NCBI GenBank assembly: GCA_001414345.1
Contig: LLCB01000061.1
Coordinates: 62,001 to 126,000 of the forward strand
Origin: Hymenoscyphus infarciens
Taxonomy: Eukaryota; Ascomycota; Leotiomycetes; Helotiales; Helotiaceae
Direction: 5' to 3'
Length of the DNA stretch: 64,000 nt
Shown one piece after another: positions 27,180-36,677 of this stretch. The stretch's first letter is position 1; the number at the start of each line of letters is the position of its first letter. Made by a program: the position numbers and the translations under genes. Below the pieces are notes generated by a model. It was not told where the DNA came from, did not search any database, and was given only the letters and a program-made list of their open reading frames with translations.

Positions 27180-27292
27180 TATAACGTATTTTTAAGTTAA
27201 AAACGCTCTAAGGAGCTTGAATTTAGGAGGTGAAAACTCTACTATATATATAAGGAAAAGGGGTTACGTAAGACCTCTCTTTTTCTGTAATA
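27180..27292 (+). repeat. Left LTR of the TRIM element
   Basis: 113 bp, more mutated than the right LTR: TATAACG for TGTGACG at its start and CTGTAATA for CCGTAACA at its end, all RIP-type transitions. Confidence 0.8.
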
Positions 27293-28092
27293 TATCTCTT
27301 AGGTCTAGGAAAACGACAGCTTTCTAGGCTTATAAACTTAAACTAGATTACAAAAGAACCTCTTAACTACATCGCCTCCTATTCCTACTCTAAGTTCTAT
27401 AGAGCTATATATATTGCTTTAAACTCCTAAATAGTAATCCTAGATAATATTCTTAAGAGTAAGTTCCTACTCCTAGATTCTATCTAACTTCCTCTCTTAT
27501 ACCCCGGCTCTGACTCTACTTTAGTTCTAGCTTCAGTGTTTTTAGTAAAGAGTAGGTAGCGTTCGTTAGAGGTGGTGGCTTATAGTTAGCGTTATATACT
27601 AGCTTCGTAGAGTACTAGGCTTCTAGATATTCTTATCGAGCACCTCTTAAGGTAGCTAGCGCGCTGCTAGGCTTCTAGTTTGAAAAGGCACCTCTAAGAG
27701 TAGCGGTGGCCAGCTTTATAGCTAGGCTTTTACCTTCTGCGAAGAGCTTTGTACGAGCTCGTCGAGAGTAAGCTGCCGAAGAGGTATACCTACTTATAGT
27801 AGAGCTTTCGCTATATTCGAAGTTGAGAGTTCTATAAGAGAGTCCTGTCCACGCTTATTAGAAGAGTCCTTATTCGCGCTCGTTAGAAGAGTCTTATATT
27901 CGAAGTTAGGAAAGCTCTACTACGAGTCTTATGCCTTCTACGAAGGGCTTCTATATGCTCGTCGAACGTGAGCATCGAGGGGTTGGTTACGCTAACTCTA
28001 ATAGTAGAAAGCGCTTTGAAATACGTAGTAATATAATAAATATATAAGCAGAAGTTGTAGATTACACTCTAGGTATAAACCGGGCTTATAAC

Positions 28093-28205
28093 TGTGACGT
28101 ATTTTTGGGTTGAAAACGCTTTAAGAAGCTTGAATTTAGAAGATGAAAACTCTGCTATATATATAGAGAAAAGGGGTCACGTGAGACCCCCCTTTTTCCG
28201 TAACA
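28093..28205 (+). repeat. Right LTR of the TRIM element
   Basis: 113 bp with TG..CA ends, followed directly by the AGTTA target duplication. It retains CACGTGAGACCCCCC, where the left copy reads TACGTAAGACCTCTC. Confidence 0.8.
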
Positions 28206-29748
28206 AGTTATACTAAAGATAGTTACTTTTATCGCTTAAACTTTAACTCTTAGTATATATACTTATATACTAAAGTAATAGCGATAATAATCTACTCTAT
28301 TATATAAGAAATCTACTTATCTTTATATATAGTTTATTACGAATTATAGTATTATTAGTATCTAAGATATTTAAGAATCACTAAATCTCTTAACTAAGAT
28401 TATATAAAGTTAATAAAAAAAGAGTTATAAGTCGAAGTATAAGATAAGAATAAAAGACTTAAATAACTTGATTTCTAGTTATAAGAAGAGTATAATAGTA
28501 CGAAATATATACTACTATAGAAGAGATATATAAGAGTGCGTTTAGTAGAATAATATACGTAGATACTAGGCTCTAATATAGAAGAAAAGGCTAAACTAGT
28601 CTTTTTTAACTCTAGGAGAGTAAGTAGCTATATATAAGAGGTTTAGATAATATAAAAGAGGTCTAAAACTGAATAATAATATACGTTAGCTAATATAAAA
28701 GCCTAAACTCTACGAAGTACGTCTAAAAGTCTAGATAGACGTATAGATATATATAACCTTTCTAAATTAGATAAAATAAAATAATATCGCTAAAAGCTAA
28801 ATATACTATAGCTAAATCTTATATATAGTAGATATCTCTAGCTATCTAGAATAGCTTAGATACTAGGTTATTATAAAAAGTAAAATACTAAATATACTTC
28901 TAGAGTAAATACTTAAAGCTTTTATAGCTTATAAATAGAAGATTTTTATATGTTTATATAACTAAACCTTCTAGATATTACTAGAAAAAACAGTTATAGA
29001 CTAAGGTTTAATACTAAAGTCTTATAGTAAGTAAGATGTTTATTAACTAATACTTAATAAACCTTAGTATTATATATAAGTTTAATAATAGATAACTTAT
29101 AAATAGATATAGTTCTTTTAATACTATAAAAAGAGTCTATTTCAAAAAGCTTAATCTTAAAGAAAAGTAAGCTATAAAGAAAAAAGAGAGCTTATAGTAT
29201 TCTATCTAGCTTTATATATCTAAAAACGCTATATTATTATTTAAAAGATATATATACGCGAAAGAAATATTCTTAATATTTCTTCTACTACGAGTCTCTC
29301 GCTTCTCTATATAGATAGTAATAAAGTACGCTTATAGAAGATAAGATTAGACTTTAAATAGTTAAGAAAGATAATATTTATAAAATTTATTAGTTTTATT
29401 TATAGCTTATCTAGTAGATTTTAACTTTAGTAATTATTAAGAAGTTAGTATTTAAAACTACTCGGGTTTTATTAAAGCTAGTATTTTATAAGTTACTCTA
29501 TTCTATATCTAACGCTAGTATAAGAAAATTAAATAATTTCAAGCACTTTCTTATATCTTCTAAATCTAATAGTAAGCACTATTACCTGAACGCTAGCTTT
29601 TTATATTTGTTTTTTTTTTAGTAGTTAACGAAGAATCTTTCTAAATCTAGAGGTTGTTTTATTTCCTAATAAGTGCGACGAAATATATTCTAGGAACAAT
29701 ATTTCACAAATCGTCGTTATATTTGATTATTTGTTAAAGCTATACTCT

Positions 29749-29998
29749 CTCCTCGTATACGAAACGATCCGCTGATTTTAGTATATTCTACACTATTAAA
29801 CTACTTATAATAAAATTATAACAACGAATCTAAAAGTTATAAGTATCGAACTCTAAGATTAATTAGCTTCTTTAAAATCGAGTGGAAGTTATTTCGTATT
29901 TTTTATAGTTTTTTTTCCTATTATTAAAACTTAACAAGTAAGGGTGTTGTAGACAGGAGCCTGTACTCAAATCGATGGTTCGTCTCGTAAACGAGGAG
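29749..29998 (+). mobile_element. MITE with ~30-bp imperfect TIRs, RIP-affected copy
   Basis: Left end CTCCTCGTATACGAAACGAT, and the right end (complement) begins CTCCTCGTTTACGAGACGAA. The interior matches 63,134-63,367 along its length (ATTTTAGTATATTCTACAC, ATCGAGTGGAA, TATTTCGTATTTTTTA). This copy sits on the edge of RIP island 2. It carries extra T/A transitions and small indels and has no clear target duplication. Confidence 0.8.
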
Positions 29999-30000
29999 GA

Positions 30001-30088
30001 CCCCCCTCTCTAAAGTATCTGTCATATGCAAGGGTAGTTTGGCTGTGAAATGTCTGTGCGGTCTACAGACATTTAAGGAGGGGGAGAG
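30001..30088 (+). mobile_element. C-run/G-run mini TIR element (i), 88 bp
   Basis: Starts CCCCCCTCTCTAAAG and ends TTTAAGGAGGGGGAGAG, next to TA. It holds an internal 10-bp inverted repeat (AAATGTCTGT..ACAGACATTT) and shares AAATGTCTGTGCG with element (iii). It directly abuts the preceding MITE and interrupts the decayed nucleotidyltransferase. Confidence 0.55.
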
Positions 30089-30310
30089 TACGAAGAAAGA
30101 CTATATTCTGATCGCCCCACTCACTTTCTTTTGCTGCGCATTCGGGCCTACTCATAGTTGGCACAAATTCGTTCTTGTTTATGTAATTTAGCTCCTTTGC
30201 TCGTTCTTCTATGACGCTCCGCTGACTATCCGAGTGTTTTACATAGAAGTTCGCTTTGAGTCTAGTAGGCTGTGGATATATTTAAATATGAGAGACTACG
30301 TCAACCTCTA

Positions 30311-30411
30311 CTCCCCCCCTCTCTCTAATTAATTGACAGCTGAGAACAATCATGCGGATGTTGCACCAAAGTAAGAAGGTTCAGGTTTAACGTCTATTTG
30401 GAGGGGGGGAG
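30311..30411 (+). mobile_element. C-run/G-run mini TIR element (ii), 101 bp
   Basis: Begins CTCCCCCCCTCTCTAATT and ends ATTTGGAGGGGGGGAG, flanked by TA on both sides (30,309-30,310 and 30,412-30,413). Same terminal architecture as elements (i) and (iii), but the interior has diverged. Confidence 0.6.
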
Positions 30412-30426
30412 TAATACTATCCTCTA

Positions 30427-30658
30427 CAGGGACGGCTCGAGAGGCGGATTTTGGTCCAGCCTAGGCCTACTACCTTATAACTTCTTAAGTTCTAAAAGAA
30501 ATTCGCAAAAATAAAACAAAAAATTAAGAAGATCTATCAGATACTAATTTACTCTAATCTCGAAGCTTCTAGCTTTTCTAGTCCTAGTTATAGTTTTATT
30601 AAAGTTTTACAACTGTGACTCTGGTAAGTACCAAAATCCGTCTCTGGAGCCGTCCCTG
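30427..30658 (+). mobile_element. MITE with CAGGGACGG termini, TA target
   Basis: Termini CAGGGACGGCTCGAGAGGCG and, as complement of the right end, CAGGGACGGCTCCAGAGACG, followed by GATTTTGGT in both: about 29 bp of TIR with two mismatches. Flanked by TA (30,425-30,426 and 30,659-30,660), and the match extends outward as CTC/GAG. At 232 bp with no coding capacity, it is a non-autonomous Tc1/mariner/pogo-type element by its target site. Confidence 0.85.
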
Positions 30659-30666
30659 TAGAGCTA

Positions 30667-30746
30667 TCCCCCCCGAAATACATTGTATGCGCACGGTCGT
30701 TTTAGTATAGCAAATGTCTGTGCGCATACAATGTAATTAGGGGGGA
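30667..30746 (+). mobile_element. C-run/G-run mini TIR element (iii), 80 bp
   Basis: Left TCCCCCCGAAATACATTGTA and right (complement) TCCCCCCTAATTACATTGTA, both continuing TGCGCAC: nearly 27 bp of TIR in an 80-bp element, so it can form one long hairpin. TA lies on both sides. It shares AAATGTCTGTGCG with element (i). Confidence 0.7.
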
Positions 30747-31205
30747 TAGTACGAGTCTCAACGAATCTTGATTATGTTACTCTATATCGCCCCCTTTTTC
30801 CCATTAACTAATCAAAGCCCCGGTAGGTAGTCGTAAACCTTATGTTTGAAGTCCCGGAAGCATACTCCCCAACCACTTAAAGAAGTATTCATCGCACTAG
30901 TTCACAGTTGCATACGTGTTTGTTTTGGAGATTCTAGGGCTCTATAGTGCACTGCCCTGTATTCTCCATACTTTTGACCGCGTCTTCCGCATGCCTCGTC
31001 ATCTTTCTTAACTGTTGTAGATTTCCAGGTAATATGCATAATTCATCGCACAGCTGTTCTCATTCCCAATTTGTACAAGGTTTGAAATGTTGAAATTTGA
31101 TCCCGAAGTTGTAGACCAAGACTGTTCCGCCAATGACACCAGAGAAATAGATGTCGAGGCACCATGAGTTGCGGAGAATAGGAGAATAGGACGACGACCG
31201 TTCAA

Positions 31206-31710
31206 GCAAGCGCACCATTCAAAAGCTCGAGAGCCAAAATGCGGGGTCGCTTAAGGGGCATGCGCACCAGTGAGGAGTTCAAGATAAAAAATCTGGGGCC
31301 CCGCGCTGGAAAATTCCTCATCCGTTATGCCTCGGTGGAAGTTGTTTACAAATAGCCTAATAATGACAACGACCTCACCTGACTTATTGCGGCTCCACTT
31401 TCAGGGGAAAAAACTTAATTTCCTGCACCTTCTCAACTTCTACCGACTAACGACTCGTTGAATGTGATAATGCCCGGGAATATACTTCGAATTGGGATTA
31501 ATTATCGGGGAAACACTTATTATTGGAGGAAATATGGCTATAATGGATGTGCTAACAGAGTCAGAAATTGGAGCATTACTCACAGCCCCCCTTACGCAAA
31601 AAGCAGTGCAAGAGGGGTCTGTCTCGTACACAGGCAAGATACGCAGGTTTAAAGTCAAGGACATGCCGGATTCTCAACGATGATTCTGCTCGTTTGCAGA
31701 CTCATCAATC
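31206..31710 (+). other. 5' flank of the arabinofuranosidase gene
   Basis: No supported gene. GC-normal sequence between the decayed nucleotidyltransferase and the arabinofuranosidase start. Two short overlapping frames at 31,440-31,683 look like chance frames. Promoter elements were not assigned. Confidence 0.5.
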
Positions 31711-33280
31711 ATGTTCTCACGATCAAGCTTCGTTTTTGCTCTTGGCCTCGTTGCCACGGCCTCTATCCAAGTTGTCTCTGCTGGACCTTGCGATATTTAC
31801 GCATCTGGTGGCACTCCTTGTTACGCTGCACACAGTACTACGCGAGCTCTGTATAGTGCCTTCTCCGGATCACTCTACCAGGTCAAGCGTGGATCTGACA
31901 ATACCACGACTACAATCGCGCCTCTATCTGCGGGTGGTGTCGCCAATGCTGCCGCCCAAGACACTTTCTGTGCAAGCACAACTTGCCTCATCACTATCAT
32001 ATATGATCAGTCTGGCAAGGGCAATCACCTTACACAAGCTCCTCCAGGCGGCTTTCGTGGTCCGGAAACCAACGGGTACGATAACTTTGCAAGCGCAACT
32101 GGAGCACCTGTCACTTTGAATGGCCAAAAGGCATACGGAGTCTTCTTCTCGCCTGGCACAGGCTACCGCAATAATGCGATTAACGGTGCCATCACAGGTG
32201 GTGAGTCAACTTCCCAACCATTCCCTCATCCATACCAAACTAACAACTTTTGAAGATGCGGCCGAGGGCATGTACGCCATTCTCGACGGGACTCACTACA
32301 ATGGAGGTTGCTGCTTTGATTATGGTAACGCCGAGACCAGCAGTACTGACACTGGAAACGGCCACATGGAGGCTATCTATTATGGAGATAGTACAGCATG
32401 GGGTTCTGGAGCTGGGAGCGGCCCTTGGGTTATGGCAGACTTGGAGAACGGTCTGTTTTCTGGGGTCAACTCTGGCAACAATGCTGGTGATCCGTCAATC
32501 ACCTACCGCTTTGTCACTGCGATGCTCAAGGGGGAGGCAAACCACTGGGCCATTCGTGGTGCGAACGCTGCTTCAGGTTCCCTTTCGACTTACTACAGCG
32601 GCGTGCGTCCAACTGCTACAGGCTATAACCCCATGAAGAAAGAGGGTGCTCTTATTCTCGGAATTGGCGGTGATAACAGTGTCAGTGCCCAAGGCACCTT
32701 CTACGAGGGTGTGATGACCACTGGATATCCAACCGATGCAACTGAAGCCTCGGTGCAAGCAAACATCGTCGCAGCAAAATATGCTACCACATCGTTGACC
32801 AGCGGAACCGCTCTCACGGTTGGCTCCTCGATCTCGTTGCGAGCCACTACATCTGGTTTTACGACAGACTACCTCACCCACAGTAGCACAGCTGTCAATA
32901 TTCAGGTCGTGTCATCGTCCAGCGCCACACTTCTCAAGCAACAAGCGAGCTGGATAGTTCATACAGGCCTCGGCAACAGCGCCTGCTTCTCGTTTGAGTC
33001 TGTTGACACGGCCGGAAGCTATTTGCGACACTATAACTTCGGACTCTTACTTAATGCCAATGACGGCACCAAGCAATTCAAGGAAGACGCCACATTCTGC
33101 CCTCAAAGCGGTCTCAATGGCCAGGGTCTTTCAATTCGAGCTTGGAGCTACCCCACCCGCTATATCCGCCACTACTCAACAGTAGGTTATGCTGCAAGCA
33201 ACGGCGGTGTCCATTCGTTCGATGCTGCTAGCTCGTTTAACAATGATGCGAGCTGGGTGATTAGCAGTAGCTTCGCTTGA
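31711..33280 (+). CDS. abfB: Secreted alpha-L-arabinofuranosidase B (GH54 with CBM42)
   Basis: Releases terminal arabinose from arabinan and arabinoxylan side chains outside the cell. Two exons, 31711-32200 and 32256-33280, with a 55-nt intron, give 504 residues; characterised Aspergillus AbfB enzymes have about 500. Residues 1-24 form a signal peptide, followed by GPCDIY at the mature N-terminus. The GH54 domain runs to about residue 340 and the arabinose-binding CBM42 covers the rest. The vicinal cysteines (NGGCCFDYG, 182-183), the nucleophile in ADLEN (E227) and the acid/base in GIGGDNS (D303) align with C176-C177, E221 and D297 of the A. kawachii enzyme. CBM42 repeats show the SYLRHYN and YIRHY motifs. 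It converges on the nucleotidyltransferase-like gene (145 nt between stops) and sits in transposon-rich DNA, yet is intact. Confidence 0.95.
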
Positions 33281-33425
33281 TAGGACCTCGACAGCTGTAT
33301 TTGCAAATAGTAAGTTAGTTAGTTTGACTATGTGGAAAAATTATTTCTTGTATATAAAATATGAAACCTTCTACCTCCTGCTCAAACTCTGTCTCTACCT
33401 GCTACCTATAATTACTTGCTCATTT

Positions 33426-34195
33426 TCACACTCGCTTGAAGCAACCAAGAGAATTTTCGCTACATTTCACAGGCGAGTATGGATTCATATCTAACTTCGT
33501 CGTGCTCGAGCTAGGCGTTGGGTCTCTTTGCAAACCTAAAGCTTGAAACCGTTGCTCGGTTCCCTGGTAACTAGTACAAAACGCGTTCCAGAAATCATAA
33601 TCCACAACCCATCGACATTGCTGTCTATTCAATCTTGTTTTATTCTTCGCTAAAGCTGTAAGAAGAAAGAGAATGTCTTGAGAATCGCTCACCTTCTTTT
33701 GTTGTGCATCCGGGCCTAATCGCTGTAATATAAGAGTATGCCTGGGAGTTCAGAAGGAAAACTAAAGACATGACTCGGAAATTCGTAGTTGGCGTTCGGA
33801 ATACCTGATCAAGGGCAGTGTCGAAAGAAATATCAAGGCCGTAGCATATTCTAACTGAGGCGATATAATAATGAATAACGTTAGCTTTTGTGAAGCAAAT
33901 ATTTAATTGTATCAACAAATAAGCCTCAAAGACTAGATTTGTTGTTTCCCTAGAAGTAAAAAAGCTTCGGGGAAGTATACCTAATCCCTCGGCCAGCTGT
34001 GCGGACTATCCCGTTCCGAATTAATTGGCCCTCTATAACGTTCATCACATTGTTTGGAACCATAATATCTAAATCCGAGGTCGTCCGTCTGTTACCGTAT
34101 TGGGCTAAGGCCGTTCTACCAATGACACCATATGGCATGTTACTAAAAACATTTCGAGCCGCGTTTAAGAAGTCTTCTCGTTTTTGCGGTGTCAT
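33426..34195 (-). pseudogene. Nucleotidyltransferase-fold protein, probably frameshifted
   Basis: The N-terminal exon (34195-33981) reads GVIGRTALAQYGNRRTTSDLDIMVP, the G-x-AL..R.T.DLD signature of small antitoxin-like/MNT nucleotidyltransferase-fold proteins (quoted here only in part for each motif: GRTAL, TTSDLDI). A 130-nt intron (33980-33851) joins it to ICYGLDISFDTALDQVFRT and on through FLLNSQAYSYI. Near 33,715 the frame must shift by one to reach LGPDAQQKKVSDSQDILFLL and the rest, which ends at 33,426. The conserved DSQDILFLL block lies in the shifted frame, so I favour a frameshift. A 37-nt GTGAGC..TTACAG intron would also restore the frame but would remove that block and be unusually short. 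Substrate unknown. A decayed paralogue lies at 30,110-31,205. Confidence 0.6.
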
Positions 34196-35303
34196 CGCCC
34201 TTTCTGTTGTTCTCTTCTTCGACTCCTACCTGTAGGTGGCATGTTTTGTGGCGGAACTTGAGCCGGCCTTGATGCTATGGGCTCATCTTCCTCTGAAGAG
34301 CTGAAGCATATGGTAGAGTTGAGAGGAAAATTTGAAAGAAAGATAACAGTTGGATTTTAGAAACCGCCAAATGAGAATAATTGTACACTCTAACGAGATG
34401 ATATTGTAGATGTAATAATAAAGTAAGAACATAAAAATTTGGACCGTCTAGGACAATGTATATATACTGCTCAAGAAACTTGAGAATAGTATCGAAATAT
34501 AAAAGACCAACTACTTTCGAGTGCTCGGCTATAAGACGACCACGGCCTGCATATGATCTAATTTAGTTAAGGAAACTCGTAAGGAAAAGTTTTATGAGAC
34601 GCCGACAGTGAAAATAAATCTTCGAGTGAACATATATGGTCTCGAGGCCATCTTCCAGGTTCTCTATGTAACCTAGAAAGAGAAGGGGCAATGCGATACG
34701 ATTGAACTCTTTGCAGAACACACGTTTCAAGAAATAGCCCATTATTGGCATATAAGATTTGTGGTAGGACAAGCGCTGAACGAGTTTTATGCTTGGATTC
34801 CAAGCCTGCGCCGCGGTCGTAAACTAGATCAAAGTAAGACTCTACAATATTACCTGGCCAGATAGAGACCCAACGCTTCTGCCCAGGGTTTCTACAGGCC
34901 ACATTTCATGCCGTGTGGAGATTTGGCGTTGGAAACCTGGAATCTATGAAGGGTTTGTGGCAAAGCTAAGGCGGTGTGCAAGACTGGCTTTATGAGGGTT
35001 AAATTAGTTATCCAACTGTGGACCTCGCGAATACTAGTATATTCTAGACAGCTTTCTAAGCCTACTGTGAGCATATGATTGATATTCTGTTAGCCTTTGT
35101 GTGCTATGACTGAGACGTATGTCTCGTTTTTTTACTTGCGAGGTCTAGTGTTGACTTGATTCCTTCTTAGCATAACTATCTTCTTAATCGCCACGATGGG
35201 GAAACTTAAATTAAATATATTGCGCTATAACATGTTTAATCCGTGGACGCCTTAGTTCAATGACCTAGCGAGGTCTAACTTAATCACAAATAGCTCTCGC
35301 TAC
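34196..35303. other. Intergenic stretch without a convincing gene
   Basis: Moderately AT-rich. The longest minus-strand frames (34,567-34,902 and 34,892-35,074) overlap end to end and could be a decayed gene, but I recognise no motif in either. Confidence 0.4.
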
Positions 35304-35726
35304 GATGTCTGCAGGTTGCTGGCCGAGAAGTAAGTTGGTTGTGTACTTTGGCTCGAGCACCTACTTGTTCTCCACGGGAGTGACACCCAAGTTTGGGATC
35401 TGAATATCTTGGTAGAGAATCCACGCACAGCGGCAAACATTCTTTGGAAGAAGGGGTCCAAAGAAACTCCCCCAGATTCCAAAATCGAAAACGATCCAGA
35501 ATTCAATACCCGAGCTATACGAATTGCCAATCCACAATCTTCAACAGGGATTGTCCTAATTCATGCGGCAGATTGGTATTATGAATTGAATGATGGCGTG
35601 GAGGATTTTCTTCCACCTCTCCATAACTTTTTGGACTCGATGATTGAATTTTGGCTCAATATTTCGTCTCAGGTTTATGTAGATCGGTTGGGGTTTGCTT
35701 ATTACATTAGATCTATTATTAACTAC

Positions 35727-36677
35727 CAGCGTATTGACAGACTACTCGACTACTCGAGTACTACTCGAGTAGTGATCAGTAGAGTAGAGTAGAGTATAAG
35801 TAGCGGATTAGATGAGTAGAGTAGAGTAGTTACTTATAACTACTCGAGTAGTACTCGAGTAGTCTTAGTAATCTATATATATTTATACGGTAATTGACAT
35901 AAATGCCACCTTTTTAATTATTAAAGACAGAAATGCCACCTAATTAATTTATTTCTGACAGAAATGCCACTCTTATGCTATTCATTTATTTAGTAGTGAT
36001 TTTAGTACTAAAATAATGAAATAGGAATAGTGGCATTTATGTCTGTTAGTATAAGGCACGGGGCGTTAGTTTTTAGTAGCATATTATATATGCTTTAAGA
36101 TTATTAATACGCTTGTTTTAGTATTGTTTTTAGGAACGTCTTTGCTTAGAGAAGGTCTTTAATTCTATATATGCTTAGTTACTATTTACTATTTTTATGC
36201 GATATGCTACTATTTTACTAATATAAATGCTACTATTTTATTTCTAATATAAATACTACTATTTTACTTATATTAAATAAATGACGAATATACCAAAAAA
36301 CGTACTAGGAGCGTATAAAATAAATGAATAGTATAAGAGTAGCATTTCTATTAGAAATAAATTAATTAGGTGGCATTTCTGTCTTTAATAATTAAAAAGG
36401 TAGCATTTATGTCAATTACCGATATTTATATAGTAAAGTAGTTTCTGAGTATTTATAAGGCTTATAAAGCTAAATATTAATAATATTAGTACTTATATTT
36501 ATAATTCTATGATTAATAACTAATTTATTAAAACGAATATTAAAGAAGTTACGTAGTAAATAGAGGGGCAAGAGCATTAGTCCGATCGGTCCTACTCGGC
36601 CGGTACTACTCGAGTAGTAATGAGTAGAGTAGAGTAGTAGTCACTACTCTACTCTACTCTACTCATTTAATACGCTG
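35727..36677 (+). mobile_element. hAT-type non-autonomous element, 951 bp, with 8-bp TSD
   Basis: Perfect 9-bp terminal inverted repeats CAGCGTATT..AATACGCTG, flanked by the octamer TTAACTAC on both sides (35,719-35,726 and 36,678-36,685). An 8-bp duplication is typical of hAT elements. Subterminal regions are packed with ACTCGAGTAG palindromes and AGTAGAGTAG repeats in both orientations (35,745-35,870 and 36,590-36,665), as expected of transposase-binding sites. No transposase ORF. Contains a nested MULE-type element at 35,888-36,421. Confidence 0.85.
35888..36421 (+). mobile_element. MULE-type non-autonomous element, 534 bp, with 9-bp TSD
   Basis: Terminal inverted repeats of about 105 bp beginning CGGTAATTGACATAAATGC, nearly identical at both ends, with the motif GACAGAAATGCCAC repeated inside each. 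Flanked by ATATTTATA on both sides (35,879-35,887 and 36,422-36,430). Long TIRs plus a 9-bp duplication are the hallmarks of Mutator-like elements. The ~320-bp centre has no coding capacity. Inserted into the hAT-type element, so younger than it. Confidence 0.88.

Larger units (their letters stand above)
27180..28205 (+). mobile_element. TRIM-like LTR element, 1,026 bp, with 5-bp target duplication
   Basis: Two direct terminal repeats of equal length (113 bp) at 27,180-27,292 and 28,093-28,205. The right copy begins TGTGACGTATTTTTGGG and ends CCGTAACA, the canonical TG..CA. The left copy is the same with RIP-type transitions. The flanking pentamer AGTTA is present at 27,175-27,179 and 28,206-28,210. 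The interior of about 800 bp is much less AT-rich than the surroundings and shows no reverse transcriptase, integrase or long ORF, so it is a non-autonomous terminal-repeat retrotransposon in miniature. I could not identify the primer-binding site. Confidence 0.85.
13371..29748. repeat. RIP-degraded AT-rich island 2 (nested transposons)
   Basis: About 16.4 kb of AT-rich, CA/TG-poor DNA, with one chance ORF (16,221-16,487, antisense to the decayed reverse transcriptase). Readable components are listed separately: a minus-strand LINE, four TIR elements and one TRIM element. I could not assign 20,460-24,530 or 28,211-29,748; they show the same RIP signature but no recognisable motif in any frame I read. 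Confidence 0.85.
30110..31205 (-). pseudogene. Decayed nucleotidyltransferase-like gene broken up by small transposons
   Basis: Read on the minus strand. The segment at about 30,120-30,150 matches the exon of the neighbouring nucleotidyltransferase-like gene near 33,690-33,720: 30 bp with four transitions, encoding LGPNAQQKKVS here and LGPDAQQKKVS there. The downstream INIVFL-like part follows after a frameshift. A second match near 31,060-31,150 (GGTGTCATTGG, GAAC, CTTGG and the following TTS segment) corresponds to the GVIG..TTSDLD nucleotide-binding region, but the aspartates are lost. At least two small elements (30,311-30,411 and 30,427-30,658) plus a third (30,667-30,746) lie between the two matches. 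The first match is strong and the second moderate. Confidence 0.6.

Noticed and set aside
33655..33695. 37-nt GTGAGC..TTACAG intron in the nucleotidyltransferase-like gene
   Set aside because: Would restore the frame but is shorter than every other intron here and would delete the conserved DSQDILFLL block; frameshift preferred.
35745..35870. Possible CRISPR-like or regulatory palindrome array (ACTCGAGTAG units)
   Set aside because: Explained as subterminal repeats of the hAT-type element; spacing is irregular and the organism is a fungus.
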